Translations under genes and position numbers: made by a program
Shown here: one piece after another, positions 60,954 through 64,000 of the stretch
Layout: each line of letters opens with the position of its first letter
How positions within the stretch are numbered: the stretch's first letter is position 1
The notes under the pieces: model-generated
Told to the model about the DNA's origin: nothing
The model's database searches: none
Seen by the model: only the letters and a program-made list of their open reading frames with translations
NCBI GenBank assembly: GCA_018894105.1
Contig: CM032120.1
Coordinates: 25,070,710-25,134,709 of the forward strand
Origin: Jacaranda mimosifolia
Lineage: Eukaryota > Streptophyta > Magnoliopsida > Lamiales > Bignoniaceae
Length of the DNA stretch: 64,000 nt
Direction: 5' to 3'

Positions 60954-61370
60954 GGGGGTGTTTGGTTTTATTTCCACGGTCCTTTTTATTTTTATCCGAA
61001 AATAAAAATTAAATTTTTTTTTTTTTATTTTCACACAAATTATTCCTATTTTTATTTACAAACTCTTCTAAACCTATTATATCATTTTATTATCATATCA
61101 ATCAAATTCAAATTTGATTTGACATAAAGTATTAACAATTATTTTAAAATTAATAAAATATACATATATTTTTAAAAAATAAATCTTCTTAAATATAAAA
61201 AAAAAATATAAATCAACTATCTTTTCAATTCTATATATATTTTAATCATTACTTTCTAACAAATCATCCAAACACATTTTTATTTTCATTTCAAATCTAT
61301 AACTAACTTTTCAAGTTTAAAAAATAACTAAAAACTGTAAAGGGGTTTGAAAATAAAACCAAACGGGCCC
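60954..61370. mobile_element. Tourist-like MITE with TTA target duplication
   Basis: GGGGGTGTTTGGTTTTATTT at the left and, read inward, GGGCCCGTTTGGTTTTATTT at the right. TTA lies at both flanks (60951-60953 and 61371-61373). It is 417 bp, AT-rich and non-coding. Ends and target site fit PIF/Harbinger Tourist-type elements. Confidence 0.85.
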
Positions 61371-61529
61371 TTAGTTTGATTAACCACTTAGAAGGGAGCA
61401 ACCTGGGCCCTCGGACACTACAGAGCTATGGCTTGCAAGGGAAACTCATGCTTATAAAGCATTCCCAACAAGGGTTGGTACGAAGGCTGCTCTAAGAAAA
61501 TAATAGAAGGTCCTTAGCCTTCCTCCTAA

Positions 61530-62390
61530 TCTATATCTATACTATTTATAAAAGTATGAATAAGTATAATAATTTTTTCCTTTTTATGTGAAGACAAAAA
61601 TATTCTTATTTAATAATATTACCATATTTAATGCACATGGTTTAATACATTGTATTTAATAATATATATATATATATATCAAATGTATATACATTGTATT
61701 TAGACTCATAGAAAATAATAATTATAATTAAATATATTAAGCCTGTCATCTTAAGTAATGTATATATATATCAAATGTATATCATTGTATTTATTACATT
61801 TGTTACAAATTAAATATATTTTTAATTAGAATTATAAAAATAATAATTACATTAAAATTAATTAAATAAATTTTCTACTTATCATGTGTAATACACATAG
61901 TCTAATGGTAATTACAATTAAATTAAGTTTATTTTTAATTAGATTAAAAAAAATAATAACTATAATTAATTAAATTAAGTTTTATAACTATAATTAATTA
62001 AATTAAGTTTTATAACTATAATTAATTAAATTAAGTTTTCCACTTAACAAATGTATATATATATCAAATGTATATACATACATTGTATTTATTAAATTTA
62101 TCCAAAATAAGTGTATTTTTAATTAGACATATAGAAAATAATAATTATATGAAATTAATTAAATATTCCTACTTAGCAAATGTAATTACGTATACATATT
62201 GAAATTTATCCTTCTACCAACATATTTAATTGGCTTATAGAAGATAACAATTAAATTATATCACATTCAATACATATGGTTTTATGATAAACTACAACCA
62301 TATTAAGTTTATTCTAATTAGACTCATAAAAAATAATAACTGAACTGAAATTAATTAAAAAAAATTAATTAATGAGGAAGATACTTAAAT
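61530..62390 (+). repeat. Degenerate satellite-like AT repeats, possible Helitron start
   Basis: The stretch starts TCTATATCTATACTATTTAT then AAAAG, a 5' end style seen in plant Helitrons. Recurrent words TTTTAATTAGA, CATAGAAAATAATAAT, AATTAATTAAATTAAG and CAAATGTATATACATTG follow at irregular spacing of about 85-185 bp. No Helitron 3' end or hairpin was found, so the element class is uncertain. Confidence 0.5.
61958..62038 (+). repeat. 28-bp tandem repeat, nearly three copies
   Basis: Units at 61958, 61986 and 62014 start AACTATAATTAATTAAATTA and end TTTAT; they are identical over the parts present. Confidence 0.9.
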
Positions 62391-64000
62391 ACATTTGTAT
62401 AGATATACATTATGCACTCTCCCTCAAAAATAAGAAAAGAAATATTTTTTATATATATTAAAATATGTGTTCAATTCAAATATAATAGTACAATGAATAT
62501 AACAATGAACAAGAATGGATTAAATCTTACAATCACATGTTTAATTAATGAGGAAAAAAAATGATATTTCATGAGTGCATTCGTACAAATATGGGTTGGT
62601 TCTTTTTAAAAAATAAAAAGAGAAAACTATTTATTAGATATCAAAATAGGTGTCAAACTCATATGTAATATTATATATAATATGATAATGAAAAAGAATA
62701 AACTAAGTTTATTTAATTTTTTATCTTTTCATTTATTTGTGTATTTTAAATATATTTCTGAAATATATTTTGGTTACTTTTTACATCTAATGATGTGCAC
62801 ATAGCAAAAGGTGCTTTCATGTTGTATCACAAACCCGATAAAATTTCTTAATCTTACTTATTTAAGTTAAAAGATATTTAATAGTCAAAAGAAAAAGGAA
62901 TATAGAGTTGATAGCACTATTAGAAGCCGTAAAAAATGAATCAACTAAAATTTTATTTCTTTAAATAGTCTTTTTAAACAAATTATTTTTTAATGAAAAT
63001 AATAATGTGACATTACTAACTTTCAATAATTATTTTTAAAAGGAGAATAGACTATATATATATAATTTATTTATTTCAAACAATGAATTTCACTTAACAA
63101 TTTAGGTATATATAATATATTAATTGCCAACTTAATTCATAATTCAACTCTTACATACTTATGGATGTAACTGGCAAACTTTTAAGGAAATGATTTCACA
63201 CTTTTTTTTAACAAAAATAAAAGTAATAAATGCTAAAATATTTTTATTTTACACAATGGTACTTAAATATTTAAAATTGATCAAAACTTAACTTTCTCTA
63301 TCTTGGCTTAACTAAAAAGAGATGAAAGTGCGAATAGAATCATAATAAATAAAACAAACACATGAGAAAGTCTTTTTCTTTTTCTTTTTGATTTTGAATT
63401 AAAAAAAGTGGTCCATTAAAAATTTAAAATGAAATGAGTAATATAAGTTTTATTTATTTATCTAAATTCAAAGGAAAGCAATTTACAAATCGCTTTGAAT
63501 CATCTGAATCATATTTTTAGTTTTAATTCATAAAGTGACAATTGAAATTATTGTTTAAAAACTCAAAAGGACTTTTCAATTAACAAAAAAATAAAAATAA
63601 AAATAAAAATATGGACTAACGACTTGCACAAATTTAATTCATTGACAGTGATAGAGAATGAATTGGAAAATAAAAGCTTCTTCAAATATCACCCAAAAAT
63701 GAAAGAATTCAATAGTTGGCTATTATTAGTTATCAAATTGTAAAAAATACATATAAACCATGTTTTTTAAATGTTAATTTTTTTAAGATGTATTTTATTT
63801 TAGTCATTATTCAATTGACATGTTTTTGTTGTTCCATTTTTTAGCAAAGAGTTCTTAAATAGATAACGAATCGATAAACTTATACCTTGAATCAACTTCA
63901 TGTTTAGTTGATTTAGTGTAGGATATTATGATATATATTTAATACAGATTGTATATGGCTATTTAGAAATATTTCACCCGTTTTTTTGGATACATGGACA
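62391..64000. other. AT-rich intergenic end of the window
   Basis: Homopolymer and AT-rich DNA without a recognisable gene, element end or RNA gene. Confidence 0.5.

Noticed and set aside
1..64000. tRNA, rRNA or organelle-derived DNA
   Set aside because: No tRNA cloverleaf, rRNA core or plastid or mitochondrial gene sequence was recognised by eye. A tRNAscan or organelle BLAST run would be decisive.

Overview
This window is nuclear DNA from a flowering plant, almost certainly a eudicot. The genes have introns with GT-AG borders, their products are plant-specific (CP24 antenna protein, class III peroxidase, GPI-anchored lipid-transfer protein), intergenic DNA is very AT-rich, and plant LTR retrotransposons and MITEs are abundant. 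Nothing prokaryotic, plastid or mitochondrial was recognised. The species cannot be named from the sequence.

Layout. 1-5063 is the 3' part of a Ty3/gypsy element of Tat/Retand type: decayed integrase end, degenerate tandem repeats, a broken antisense ORF with a gypsy-type putative transposase domain, and a 3' LTR. 6264-11538 is a structurally complete but coding-dead Ty1/copia element (copia A) with a perfect 5-bp target duplication. 11735-13005 holds an old direct duplication of about 560 bp. 13016-19818 is a second, older copia element (copia B) whose reverse transcriptase active site is destroyed. 19824-24650 is AT-rich and carries two related MITEs.

The gene-bearing half follows. Class III peroxidase, + (24818-27131). 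A transposon block (27973-30977) with two Mutator-like long-inverted-repeat elements. A processed ascorbate peroxidase pseudogene (32212-32691). Hyccin-family PI4K-complex subunit, - (34326-35621). MITEs and a related gypsy LTR (35959-38520). Plastid FabZ dehydratase, + (39559-42789). LHCB6/CP24, - (43082-43966). Plastid-type PP2C with a long acidic N-terminus, + (45676-50720). Nested hAT-like elements (51492-53164). Xylogen-like GPI-anchored LTP, + (57349-59552). MITEs and AT-rich repeats to the end.

The genes do not form a pathway. FabZ (fatty-acid elongation) and LHCB6 (photosystem II antenna) act in the plastid, and the PP2C probably does too. The peroxidase and LTP act in the cell wall or at the outer membrane face, and hyccin serves phosphoinositide synthesis at the plasma membrane. 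From memory, the closest Arabidopsis relatives of the peroxidase, hyccin and LTP genes lie side by side on chromosome 5 (about At5g64080 to At5g64120). The window therefore probably keeps an ancestral block that has been expanded by transposons and by a FabZ-LHCB6-PP2C segment.

No wholly new molecular system could be shown. The least explained structures are the antisense ORF of the gypsy element, the GC-rich palindrome array in the copia A LTRs, the GC-rich cargo of the Mutator-like element, the ancient AT-rich duplication and the three-layer nested element.
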